Position numbers and translations under genes: made by a program
In this document: piece by piece, positions 1 through 5,283 of the stretch
Numbering within the stretch: the stretch's first letter is position 1
How the letters are laid out: each line of letters opens with the position of its first letter
Notes under the pieces: generated by a model
The model's input: the letters and a program-made list of their open reading frames with translations, nothing else
Told to the model about the DNA's origin: nothing
The model's database searches: none
Source of the DNA: a bacterium
GTDB lineage: Bacteria; Electryoneota; Electryoneia; Electryoneales; Electryoneaceae
Direction of reading: 5' to 3'
NCBI GenBank assembly: GCA_014729955.1
Contig: WJJA01000545.1
Span: 1-5,283, forward strand
Length of the DNA: 5,283 nt

Positions 1-1
1 G

Positions 2-88
2 GACGTCATGGACGATTCACTCAGAGTGCGTGAAACAGTCCAACAGAGCAAGAAACCGAGCGTCGAACCCGAAAGAGCTCGAGCATAA
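2..88 (+). CDS. Possible 3' end of a convergent gene, function unknown (partial)
   Basis: A reading frame is open from the window edge to TAA at 86-88, giving 28 residues that end SKKPSVEPERARA. The reasons to take it seriously are the hydrophilic, charged character typical of a protein C-terminus, and the hairpin that starts 5 bases after the stop. Against it, the stretch is short, another plus frame is open through 131, and third-position base use is not distinctive. The minus strand here shows no convincing coding frame. I do not recognise the protein. Confidence 0.4.
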   Translation, partial: DVMDDSLRVRETVQQSKKPSVEPERARA

Positions 89-115
89 TAAAAAGCCGTC
101 CCCGGAGGGACGGCT
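84..115 (-). terminator. Rho-independent terminator of the large gene
   Basis: On the minus strand a 9-bp perfect stem (AGCCGTCCC pairing with GGGACGGCT, 94-115) closes a TCCG loop. This is a UNCG-type tetraloop with the favourable C-G closing pair. It is followed by TTTTATTATG. It begins about 50 bases after the TAA at 165. On the plus strand the hairpin lies 5 bases after a stop codon at 86-88 but is followed only by GTCTTGT, so action in that direction would be weaker. Confidence 0.88.
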
Positions 116-164
116 GTCTTGTACGAAATAGAAGGATGCACAATCTGAACGGACCGACTCGAAT

Positions 165-3100
165 TTACTTCAGAAGCAGCATCTTCTGAGCGTGCTTCAT
201 CGGACCGGCCTCGAACTGCAGGAAGTATACACCGCTGGCCAGCTTGTGACCATCGAAATGCACTGTATGGCTGCCCGCTTCCATGCGGCCGTTGGCAAGC
301 ACGGCGACCTGTCGACCGAGCAGGTTGTAAACCTTCGCCTTCACCTGCACCGCTTCTTTCAGCGTGAAACGGACATTGGTCACCGGGTTAAACGGGTTCG
401 GATAGACACCGTCGAAAGCCCATTCGAGCGGTTGCGCGCTCTCATCCTCGCCGGGAAGGTCCGTCGGAACGATCATCGTCAGCGGCAGTTCGTAGGTCTG
501 CTCGATGGCGTTGTGGTGAACGTTCAGCCAGACGTTGTACTCACCGACCGGCATGGCTTCGTTGTCGAGGGTTACGTCCATGACGAGATCTTCGCCGGCT
601 TCCACGGTTGCGATTTCCGGTTCGATCTGCAGCCACTCCAGGTTGCGCGACAGCTCCCAAAGCTGCACGTAGTCTTCCGTGCCGCCGTCGAACACGGTCG
701 CGTAGGTAAACAAGAGCGGGTTCCAGAAGTTGGTGATATCGGAACCGGAGGGAAGCATCGTCGGGTCGGTGGTGGTGAAGCTGTACATCGTGATCGTGGT
801 CCCGGTCTCCGGGTCCATCTTGATGATGTGGTTGTCTTCTTCCGTGATGTTGCGCGCTATGAAATAGAGGTAGTAGCCGTCCGGGTCATTCGGAAGGAAT
901 CCAAGCCCGCGCGGCGAGAAGTCCTGCGCGAATTCACGCACGATTTCGCCTTCACGATCAATCGCACGCACATTGGTCGAGATGTCGCCCATCCAGAACC
1001 AGTTGTTCATCGAATCGTACGCGAGATAGCGTGCCGTCGGAACCGGAACCTCGAGGGAATCCACCGCGATCACCGCATCCTCGCTCACTTCCATTTGGAA
1101 CAGGTAACGGCTGTCCACGCCGTAGAGATAGTCGCCGTCCCATGCGAGGCTGTAGAAACCGATCGAGGTCGGATCTCCCACCGGCTGGTCAAACGTCCCC
1201 AGCAGTTCGCCGGTGTTGCTGTAGCGATAGAGCTTGTTCGGTTCACCGGAGGAGTTGGAGCCGGCGACCCAGAAATACGTTCCGTCGAAGGTGAGACCGC
1301 GGTTGCGGCTTTCCGTAGTGCTGAGTTCAAAATCATAGACCCAGTCAAAGGGGTCATCCAGTTCTGCCGGCGGGTTGGCAGGAATGATGCGCTGCGGGCC
1401 GCGGCGTGCCGTGGTCAGCGGCGCAAACTCTACCATGACCTCGAAATCCAGCGGGCCGTTGCCGTCGTTGGTGATCGTAACCGGCACATTCACCGTTTCG
1501 CCGATGGGTACCGTTTCCACGATTTCATCCGTATCGCAGGCGAATTCCGGATGAGCCAGGGCGAAATCGACGACAGTCGTGGAGTCTTCGCCTACGGTGA
1601 TGGAAGACTGTGTCGAAGTATTGTAGCCGATACCTTCCGCGACGAGGTTATGTTGCCCGACGACGACTTCCGGCAGCATGTAATGACCCTCGCCATTGGT
1701 CGTCGTCTGGTAAACCCAGTTGTCTGTACGGACGATAATGTCGCTGACAGCTTCGCCCGTTTCCAGGTCGGTCACTTCACCTTCGATGGTCCCGACCAGG
1801 ACGGGAACATTCGTCGTCATCAGAATTGCACGACCGTCATTGATCGCCGGGGCGCCCGGTTCCGAATCGTTCCAGTACCAGAGCAGAATGCCGTCTGTCT
1901 GGTCGCCGTTCTCAATCCCGGTAGTCCAGTAGTATGTGTCAGCACTGGAGTTGTAAGATGTACCCATGGTATGGGTGATATCTTCGTACTGGAACAGGAG
2001 GTCCGTATCGCCGGTGAAGGTCGGACGTTCATCCTGGGTATAGAAGATCACCTGGAAGGTGCACGGGTGGTTGTTCTGGTAGTCACGGGCGTTGTACCAC
2101 TCGATGATGTAACGGCCGTTCTCCTCATCCCAGTACTCGTACACGGCCGAGGAAGTATTGCCTGGCACGAAGCGTTCATCCCAGTAGGGCGCGATCATGT
2201 TGTTCGGGCCGAGCGGGGAAGGAATGGTGTAGTTGCGGGAGTTGGGAACGTCCGTCTGCCCTCCCATCGCAACCCAGCCGTTGGAACTGACCGTGGCAAG
2301 ATCAAACTCGTTGCCGTAATACTGTACAGTGAAGGGCAAATCTACCGTAACGGCATCGTCATCATCGTCGCTGTTATCGTGAATATTCAGCATGGTGCCG
2401 TCGTAGTCGTTGTTCGCCTCGTTCGGGTTGATCTCGATCCAATCATACGACGGTGCCATTTCATAATCGTTGTCGGTGTTATCAAAGGCATAGTAGCCGT
2501 AACGGTCCGGACCGGTCGGATCTGAGGAGGAGGGCGAACCCAGTTGCAAGGTGAAATGCACCGTGTCCACCTGCCCGGAAAAGGATTCGATCACCAACTG
2601 TGCGGGCGCCATCCGCCCCGGAATGGTTTCAATGTGAGATATGATCTCCAGGTCCGCTATTGTCTCGGAATCACCGTTTTCCATCGTAGGAAGGGTGCCC
2701 GTGCCGGACTGGATACCAAGGAACGGATCGAGCGACATCAGGGTGACGCTCGGTGTGACGGCTGCCGTTGTTCCGACATGACGAAGGGTAATCGAAAGGT
2801 CCTCCGTCTCACCCGGATCGATGGTCGAGTAATTCAGCGACTGGATCGCGAACTTCGCCGCTTCCAGGGTCAGGTTGAAATGATCGGAATAGGTGTTGTC
2901 CGCCGATTCGATATCGAGATCGAGGTGAATAATCCAGTCATGCTGGGCGTCCGGCGAGATTTCAACCAGGATCATATCATCTGCGGTGACTTCCGCATCC
3001 GGGTCGATGCTCGCGAACGTGTTCGAACCTGAAATGTCCAGAAGCCACGGGTCGTCGGTGGAAGCCGTAATCTCGATGTCGGTTTCCTGCGAATCGCCGA

Positions 3101-5228
3101 AGTTCTTCAGCGTGAAGCTAATACCGACCGTTTCGCCCGATTCGGCGATGCCGTTGTTGTTGCCGCTTGTGCCCGGTTCCGAACCATCTTCAATGGTCAC
3201 ATCCACAAATCCAAGCCGCGCATCGGGATCGGTCACATCTACCGTGAGCCGATACGGTGCGGCATTGTATCGTGTCACCGTCAGAATGGCCTCGCCGGTA
3301 TATTCAAACGGGGCTTCGAGGATCACATCGCCGTTCGCATCGGTCACACCGCGCGCGATCATTTCCTCGTCGTCATCCGATTTCCAGAGGGTGACCCAGG
3401 CGCCATCGACCGGATCGCCGTCGACTTCCACGTTTACCGGGTAGCTGTGCTGTCCCAGTTCGACCGCCGGCGATGCAACAACCGTCATCTCCTCGGGAAC
3501 CTGGGTGTAGATCCACACCGTGGGATCGCCCATCAGGTTGAACCACTGGTTGAAACTATCGAGGTAGTTGTTTTCATAGCCATTGAAGTTTATGTAAATA
3601 TTGTACTTTGCTCCGAAGTACATATCCCCGAGGTGGGGGCGGTCGAGTATATGCATGGCGTATCCACCGCCGCCGTGCAGAGCGTTGTTGTAGCGTGGTT
3701 TGGTGCCGCCGGTGGCCAGACCGACCGCGCCGATGGCAGCCTTGGAAAGCGCCGCTGTACTGTTGCCGCGCATATAGGCTTCGCTGATGCCTGTTCCGCC
3801 CGTCCAGTTGCCGGTGGCGCAGGTCAGATCGATTACCACGGGATTCATGCGGTGGTTGTTGAGGTGTTGGATCTGGCCGATCGAAAGACCGCTGCCGATG
3901 TAGCCGCGGGCGGCGTAGAAATTCATCCCGTTGTTAAACGCGTTGATCGCGGTCTGGTGAGTCTGGCCCTGGCTGGAGGTGCCGTATGGCGAAACCCAGG
4001 CCGTGTCGATCTCTGTATAGCCAAGATCCACCAGGTTGCGGCGGTGATAGCGAAGGGTGAACACGGTACCGATGCCGGAATGGTTCGACGAGACGATCAT
4101 CGCGGCGCGCTGGTACCAGCCGGTGTTGTCCATGTCGGGATCACGCTCGTAGTTCAGCACCTTGTTCACGTAAGCGGTCAGTTGGGTCGATGATTCGACC
4201 GAAACACGACCGACAGTAACGTCTATCAATTCGTCGGTGCCGGCCAGGGTGCCGTATTCATGATCGCCGGCACCGTACCCGCTGACGCTTGCCGGGATGG
4301 TATAGGCACCGCTGTCGTCGCCGATAATGACAACGTGATCGAACTTCGGATCGGCGTCTTCGTATCGGTCGATCAATTCGGCACGGATGGAATTGGCGTT
4401 GCCGATGCTGACATCATCTTCGGTGATGTATTCCACCACCCAGCCTTTCTGCTCCTTCCAGGCTGTCCAGTTCTGCATGGCAGCTGTATTTTTGGCGGCG
4501 TTGCGGCAAACCACCTGGATGTTGCCTCGATAGAGGGTGTATTCATCCAGTTCAGAATCGCTCCAGTCGAGGAACAGGCGGTACCAGGGAAGGAAGTTCT
4601 CCGAAATCTCTGTCGGCCAATGGCCAAGAGCGTTACGATCATCACCACTGACAAAATGCAGATCGACATCGATGTTACGATAAACACGCACTTCCCGGCG
4701 AGCAGTGTTGACCTGCACAGGATAGGTGACGAGGTTGGCGACACGGAAGTCTTTGAAGATCGCGGGTTCGGTCACTTCAGCGATGATTTCCGGGTACCAG
4801 GCGTCTACCGGGCGGGTGGGTGCTCCGAGACGATCCAGCTCGTTCGAGTACTCATCACCAAAAAACGCGGCGTAGTCGACGTCCGAATAAGTGTCGTATT
4901 CCGCATCCATCACCTCGACCTGCACACCGCCGGTCGCCGGAAGCCGGAACATACGACCAACACGCGGTACCATCGGCATACCCTCTTCAGCGAGGGCGCC
5001 GGCCATCTCGAACTCGGCGATCTGCAGAGCAGAAGAGCCTACCTCGGTCCAGCGGGGTTCGTCCACGCTGAGCGAAAAGCGTAGTCCGTCAGGCAGGATC
5101 ACCTTTTGGGAAACCTGCAACGGCAGATCTTGGGCCTGGACCTGTTGAGATGCGGCAAATCCGGCCACAGGCAGGAGAACAAGGCCGACGCAGAAAAGCA
5201 GGGCAACGGCCGGGAACAAACGCTTCAT
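165..5228 (-). CDS. Secreted gingipain-like (peptidase family C25) multidomain protein with T9SS C-terminal sorting domain
   Basis: The 1687-residue product is predicted to cross the inner membrane by Sec and the outer membrane by type IX secretion, ending at the surface or outside the cell. Residues from the ATG: signal peptide 1-25; propeptide-like beta region about 26-233; C25 caspase-like domain about 236-575; gingipain-type Ig domain about 579-667; Ig-like sandwiches about 672-789 and 791-896; nidogen-like sandwich about 907-1139; carboxypeptidase-regulatory-like domain about 1145-1225; Ig-like region 1227-1589 split by a propeller-like insert 1291-1529; sorting domain 1602-1687. C25 signs are VVIIGDD then IP, GRVSVES, LTCATGNW with C470, SEAYMR and NLMGDP. 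The GHG catalytic histidine of gingipains is not seen; RGYIG stands there, so protease activity is uncertain. I chose the ATG over the TTG one codon upstream because GGAGGA lies 7 bases before the ATG but only 4 before the TTG. PorU is also C25-type, but nothing here marks this protein as the sortase. Confidence 0.93.
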   Translation of the reverse strand: MKRLFPAVALLFCVGLVLLPVAGFAASQQVQAQDLPLQVSQKVILPDGLRFSLSVDEPRWTEVGSSALQIAEFEMAGALAEEGMPMVPRVGRMFRLPATGGVQVEVMDAEYDTYSDVDYAAFFGDEYSNELDRLGAPTRPVDAWYPEIIAEVTEPAIFKDFRVANLVTYPVQVNTARREVRVYRNIDVDLHFVSGDDRNALGHWPTEISENFLPWYRLFLDWSDSELDEYTLYRGNIQVVCRNAAKNTAAMQNWTAWKEQKGWVVEYITEDDVSIGNANSIRAELIDRYEDADPKFDHVVIIGDDSGAYTIPASVSGYGAGDHEYGTLAGTDELIDVTVGRVSVESSTQLTAYVNKVLNYERDPDMDNTGWYQRAAMIVSSNHSGIGTVFTLRYHRRNLVDLGYTEIDTAWVSPYGTSSQGQTHQTAINAFNNGMNFYAARGYIGSGLSIGQIQHLNNHRMNPVVIDLTCATGNWTGGTGISEAYMRGNSTAALSKAAIGAVGLATGGTKPRYNNALHGGGGYAMHILDRPHLGDMYFGAKYNIYINFNGYENNYLDSFNQWFNLMGDPTVWIYTQVPEEMTVVASPAVELGQHSYPVNVEVDGDPVDGAWVTLWKSDDDEEMIARGVTDANGDVILEAPFEYTGEAILTVTRYNAAPYRLTVDVTDPDARLGFVDVTIEDGSEPGTSGNNNGIAESGETVGISFTLKNFGDSQETDIEITASTDDPWLLDISGSNTFASIDPDAEVTADDMILVEISPDAQHDWIIHLDLDIESADNTYSDHFNLTLEAAKFAIQSLNYSTIDPGETEDLSITLRHVGTTAAVTPSVTLMSLDPFLGIQSGTGTLPTMENGDSETIADLEIISHIETIPGRMAPAQLVIESFSGQVDTVHFTLQLGSPSSSDPTGPDRYGYYAFDNTDNDYEMAPSYDWIEINPNEANNDYDGTMLNIHDNSDDDDDAVTVDLPFTVQYYGNEFDLATVSSNGWVAMGGQTDVPNSRNYTIPSPLGPNNMIAPYWDERFVPGNTSSAVYEYWDEENGRYIIEWYNARDYQNNHPCTFQVIFYTQDERPTFTGDTDLLFQYEDITHTMGTSYNSSADTYYWTTGIENGDQTDGILLWYWNDSEPGAPAINDGRAILMTTNVPVLVGTIEGEVTDLETGEAVSDIIVRTDNWVYQTTTNGEGHYMLPEVVVGQHNLVAEGIGYNTSTQSSITVGEDSTTVVDFALAHPEFACDTDEIVETVPIGETVNVPVTITNDGNGPLDFEVMVEFAPLTTARRGPQRIIPANPPAELDDPFDWVYDFELSTTESRNRGLTFDGTYFWVAGSNSSGEPNKLYRYSNTGELLGTFDQPVGDPTSIGFYSLAWDGDYLYGVDSRYLFQMEVSEDAVIAVDSLEVPVPTARYLAYDSMNNWFWMGDISTNVRAIDREGEIVREFAQDFSPRGLGFLPNDPDGYYLYFIARNITEEDNHIIKMDPETGTTITMYSFTTTDPTMLPSGSDITNFWNPLLFTYATVFDGGTEDYVQLWELSRNLEWLQIEPEIATVEAGEDLVMDVTLDNEAMPVGEYNVWLNVHHNAIEQTYELPLTMIVPTDLPGEDESAQPLEWAFDGVYPNPFNPVTNVRFTLKEAVQVKAKVYNLLGRQVAVLANGRMEAGSHTVHFDGHKLASGVYFLQFEAGPMKHAQKMLLLK
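168..425 (-). other. T9SS type A C-terminal sorting domain
   Basis: Residues 1602-1687 carry every usual landmark: YPNPFNPVTNVRFTL, VKAKVYNLLGRQVAVL, a GSHTVHFDG strand, LASGVYFLQF and the basic-hydrophobic end KMLLLK. In Bacteroidota this domain directs cargo through the type IX translocon and is then removed by PorU with attachment to the surface, or the protein is released. The same fold is also annotated as FlgD-Ig-like. Its position at the extreme C-terminus, with a signal peptide at the other end, fits an exported cargo protein. Confidence 0.88.
642..1358 (-). other. Propeller-like segment of about five repeats
   Basis: Residues about 1291-1529. Successive units share 'aromatic or Leu - short turn with D/G - YLY/YFW - strand - Y/I..D/N.G - strand': RGLTFDGTYFWVAG (from about 1310), SLAWDGDYLYGVD (about 1360), YLAYDSMNNWFWMGD (about 1401), GLGFLPNDPDGYYLYFIA (about 1441), and a weaker NPLLFTYATVFDGG...VQLWEL (about 1503). 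This is how NHL/SMP-30-type beta-propeller blades look. The module sits between two halves of an Ig-like region (1227-1269 and 1530-1589). Five units may form a full small propeller or part of a larger one. Confidence 0.6.
1554..1796 (-). other. Carboxypeptidase-regulatory-like domain
   Basis: Residues about 1145-1225 show the standard pattern of this transthyretin-like fold: GTIEGEVTDLETGEAVSDIIV, then TTTNGEGHYMLPEVVVGQHNLVAEGIGY, ending STTVVDFALA. It is a common spacer or binding domain in exported FCB proteins and has no catalytic role of its own. Confidence 0.82.
1812..2510 (-). other. Nidogen-like beta-sandwich domain
   Basis: Residues about 907-1139. It opens with YGYYAFDNTDNDY, has an acidic run of five aspartates at 954-958 (2355-2369), then VDLPFTVQYYGNEFDLATVSSNGWVAMG, which is the familiar 'lPF.f.fyG..y..v.vssNGw..fg' pattern. 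It continues with MIAPYWDER, YIIEWYNA, TFQVIFYTQ, DLLFQYEDI, and TTGIENGDQTDGILLWYW. This set is recurrent in large FCB surface proteins and suggests an adhesion or binding module. The exact domain family name is inference. Confidence 0.6.
2541..3215 (-). other. Two Ig-like beta-sandwich modules with acidic, possibly calcium-binding loops
   Basis: Residues about 672-789 and 791-896. The first begins with GNNNGIAESGETVGISFTLKN, the common 'GDGDG.ipnPGE' opening of CARDB/Ig-like stalk domains in FCB secreted proteins; the Asn/Glu-rich loop could bind calcium. The second has IDPGETEDLSITLRHVG and ends near VHFTLQLGS. They look like spacer domains between the protease and the distal part. The boundaries are by eye. 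Confidence 0.55.
3228..3494 (-). other. Gingipain-type Ig-like domain after the C25 domain
   Basis: Residues about 579-667 follow the catalytic domain directly, as the IgSF domain does in gingipains. Features seen: entry MTVVASPAVELGQ, central GAWVTLWKSDDDE, turn VTDANGDVILEAP, and closing TGEAILTVTRYNAAPYRL. This is the classic 'Vtd.nG.a.l' pattern of carrier-type Ig folds that pack against the protease. Confidence 0.72.
3504..4523 (-). other. C25 (gingipain) caspase-like domain, catalytic His apparently replaced
   Basis: Residues about 236-575. Family landmarks in order: strand NIQVVC; helix with NWTAWKEQKGW; strand FDHVVIIGDD followed by IP; DHEYGTLAG and DVTVGRVSVES; NNGMNFYAARGYIGSG; HLNNHRMNPVVIDLTCATGNW; GISEAYMR; closing FNLMGDPTVWIY. 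In gingipains the catalytic His lies in GHG about 33 residues before the catalytic Cys. Here the Cys counterpart is C470 (codon 3819-3821), while the GHG position reads RGYIG (residues 441-445, within 3888-3911). Two other histidines, H455 and H459, lie between them but align with the LTN/LNN helix region rather than the active-site loop. Domain identity is firm; activity is not. Confidence 0.85.
4530..5153 (-). other. Gingipain-type propeptide region
   Basis: Residues about 26-233 precede the C25 domain and have the style of C25 propeptides: a GMPMVPRVGRMFRLP segment early (the 'glycine, proline, entry into beta strands' pattern), alternating beta strands, YPVQVNTARREVRVYRNIDVDL near the end, and a final ENFLPWYRLFLDW. 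In known gingipains this part keeps the enzyme latent and is cut off at an arginine. No arginine or lysine lies directly before the equivalent YTLYRG segment; the nearest is R234 inside it. Whether the propeptide is removed here is unknown. Confidence 0.68.
5154..5228 (-). other. Sec signal peptide coding region
   Basis: Residues 1-25 have a basic start (MKR), a hydrophobic core running from about residue 4 to 19 and a short polar-neutral end VAGFA before ASQQ. Small residues at -3 and -1 (G23, A25) suit signal peptidase I. The cysteine at residue 13 sits inside the hydrophobic core without a proper lipobox, so a lipoprotein is unlikely. Confidence 0.88.
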
Positions 5229-5235
5229 CAAGAAA

Positions 5236-5241
5236 TCCTCC
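5236..5241 (-). promoter_or_regulatory. Shine-Dalgarno sequence GGAGGA of the large gene
   Basis: Reading the minus strand, GGAGGA is followed by seven bases (TTTCTTG) and then ATG. The spacing is ideal for the ATG at 5226-5228 and too short for the TTG at 5229-5231, so this site decides the start. Confidence 0.85.
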
Positions 5242-5242
5242 A

Positions 5243-5280
5243 GTGCTCGTCAGAGCAGGCGTCACAAGAATGCGTGCTCG
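5243..5280. repeat. Short direct repeat in the leader of the large gene
   Basis: GTGCTCG (plus strand) occurs at 5243-5249 and again at 5274-5280, 31 bases apart, close to three helical turns. The first copy also forms one arm of a 5-bp inverted repeat (TGCTC-GTCA-GAGCA, 5244-5257) just upstream of the Shine-Dalgarno sequence. It could be an operator or chance. No -10/-35 pair is convincing in the 55 bases available before the start codon, so the promoter probably lies beyond the window. Confidence 0.2.
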
Positions 5281-5283
5281 GTA

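Noticed and set aside
1..85. Minus-strand continuation of an operon beyond the terminator
   Set aside because: The minus strand here has a strong terminator upstream of it and the only ATG frame (from 86) ends after about 21 codons without a ribosome binding site.
192..2525. A 777-codon open frame on the plus strand antisense to the large gene
   Set aside because: It is exactly in codon register with the minus-strand gene, so it only needs the sense gene to avoid TTA, CTA and TCA codons, which its codon use largely does. The translation is a His/Arg/Val-rich mixture without recognisable domains, and there is no clear ribosome binding site. The same holds for the plus frames starting at 2544, 3447 and 4260.
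2986..3444. Plus-strand frame of 152 codons rich in Ser and Pro
   Set aside because: It lies wholly inside well-supported Ig-like and gingipain-type coding sequence on the other strand and its composition is that of a shadow frame.
4373..4744. Second minus-strand frame of 123 codons overlapping the propeptide and C25 region
   Set aside because: It is out of frame with the large gene, has no recognisable domain, and the main frame is continuous through this stretch with family motifs, so there is no sign of a frameshift.
5189..5194. Possible lipoprotein cysteine at residue 13
   Set aside because: The cysteine is in the middle of the hydrophobic core (LLFCVG), too early for a lipobox, and the usual Gly/Ala at -1 is missing; a standard signal peptidase I site follows at about residue 25.
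5244..5257. Small hairpin TGCTC-GTCA-GAGCA just upstream of the Shine-Dalgarno sequence, considered as a riboswitch or operator
   Set aside because: The stem is only 5 bp and the visible leader is too short to hold a known riboswitch; retained only as part of a low-confidence repeat note.

Overview
The window is almost entirely one very large gene on the minus strand (ATG at 5228 to TAA at 165, 1687 codons). It encodes an exported, multidomain protein of the gingipain (peptidase family C25) type. The order of parts from the N-terminus is: Sec signal peptide, gingipain-like propeptide, C25 caspase-like domain, gingipain-type Ig domain, two further Ig-like beta-sandwiches with acidic loops, a nidogen-like beta-sandwich, a carboxypeptidase-regulatory-like domain, an Ig-like region interrupted by a five-repeat propeller-like segment, and a C-terminal type IX secretion (T9SS) sorting domain carrying a YPNPFNP motif.

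This architecture and the YPNPFNP...GVYF...KMLLLK tail are typical of the FCB superphylum (Bacteroidota and relatives such as Cloacimonadota, Marinimicrobia, Zixibacteria, KSB1, Eisenbacteria and Latescibacteria). The moderately GC-rich coding sequence and the particular domain set fit one of the less-cultured FCB lineages better than a classical Bacteroides, but the window cannot fix the phylum.

Layout: positions 1-88 hold what may be the last 28 codons of a convergent plus-strand gene, which I cannot identify. Positions 94-115 are a strong hairpin followed, in the minus direction, by a U-run; this is the terminator of the large gene and may serve both genes. Positions 165-5228 are the large gene. 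Its Shine-Dalgarno sequence lies at 5236-5241. The remaining bases to 5283 are leader sequence with no promoter I can recognise.

The main point of interest is that the C25 domain keeps the cysteine region (C470, followed by a conserved-looking Glu-Ala segment) but the place where gingipains carry the catalytic Gly-His-Gly reads Arg-Gly-Tyr-Ile-Gly. The protein is therefore either a C25 pseudoenzyme or a variant with a different catalytic base. The second point is a propeller-like module inserted between the two halves of an Ig-like region. I see no multi-gene system, RNA gene, mobile element or CRISPR array here.
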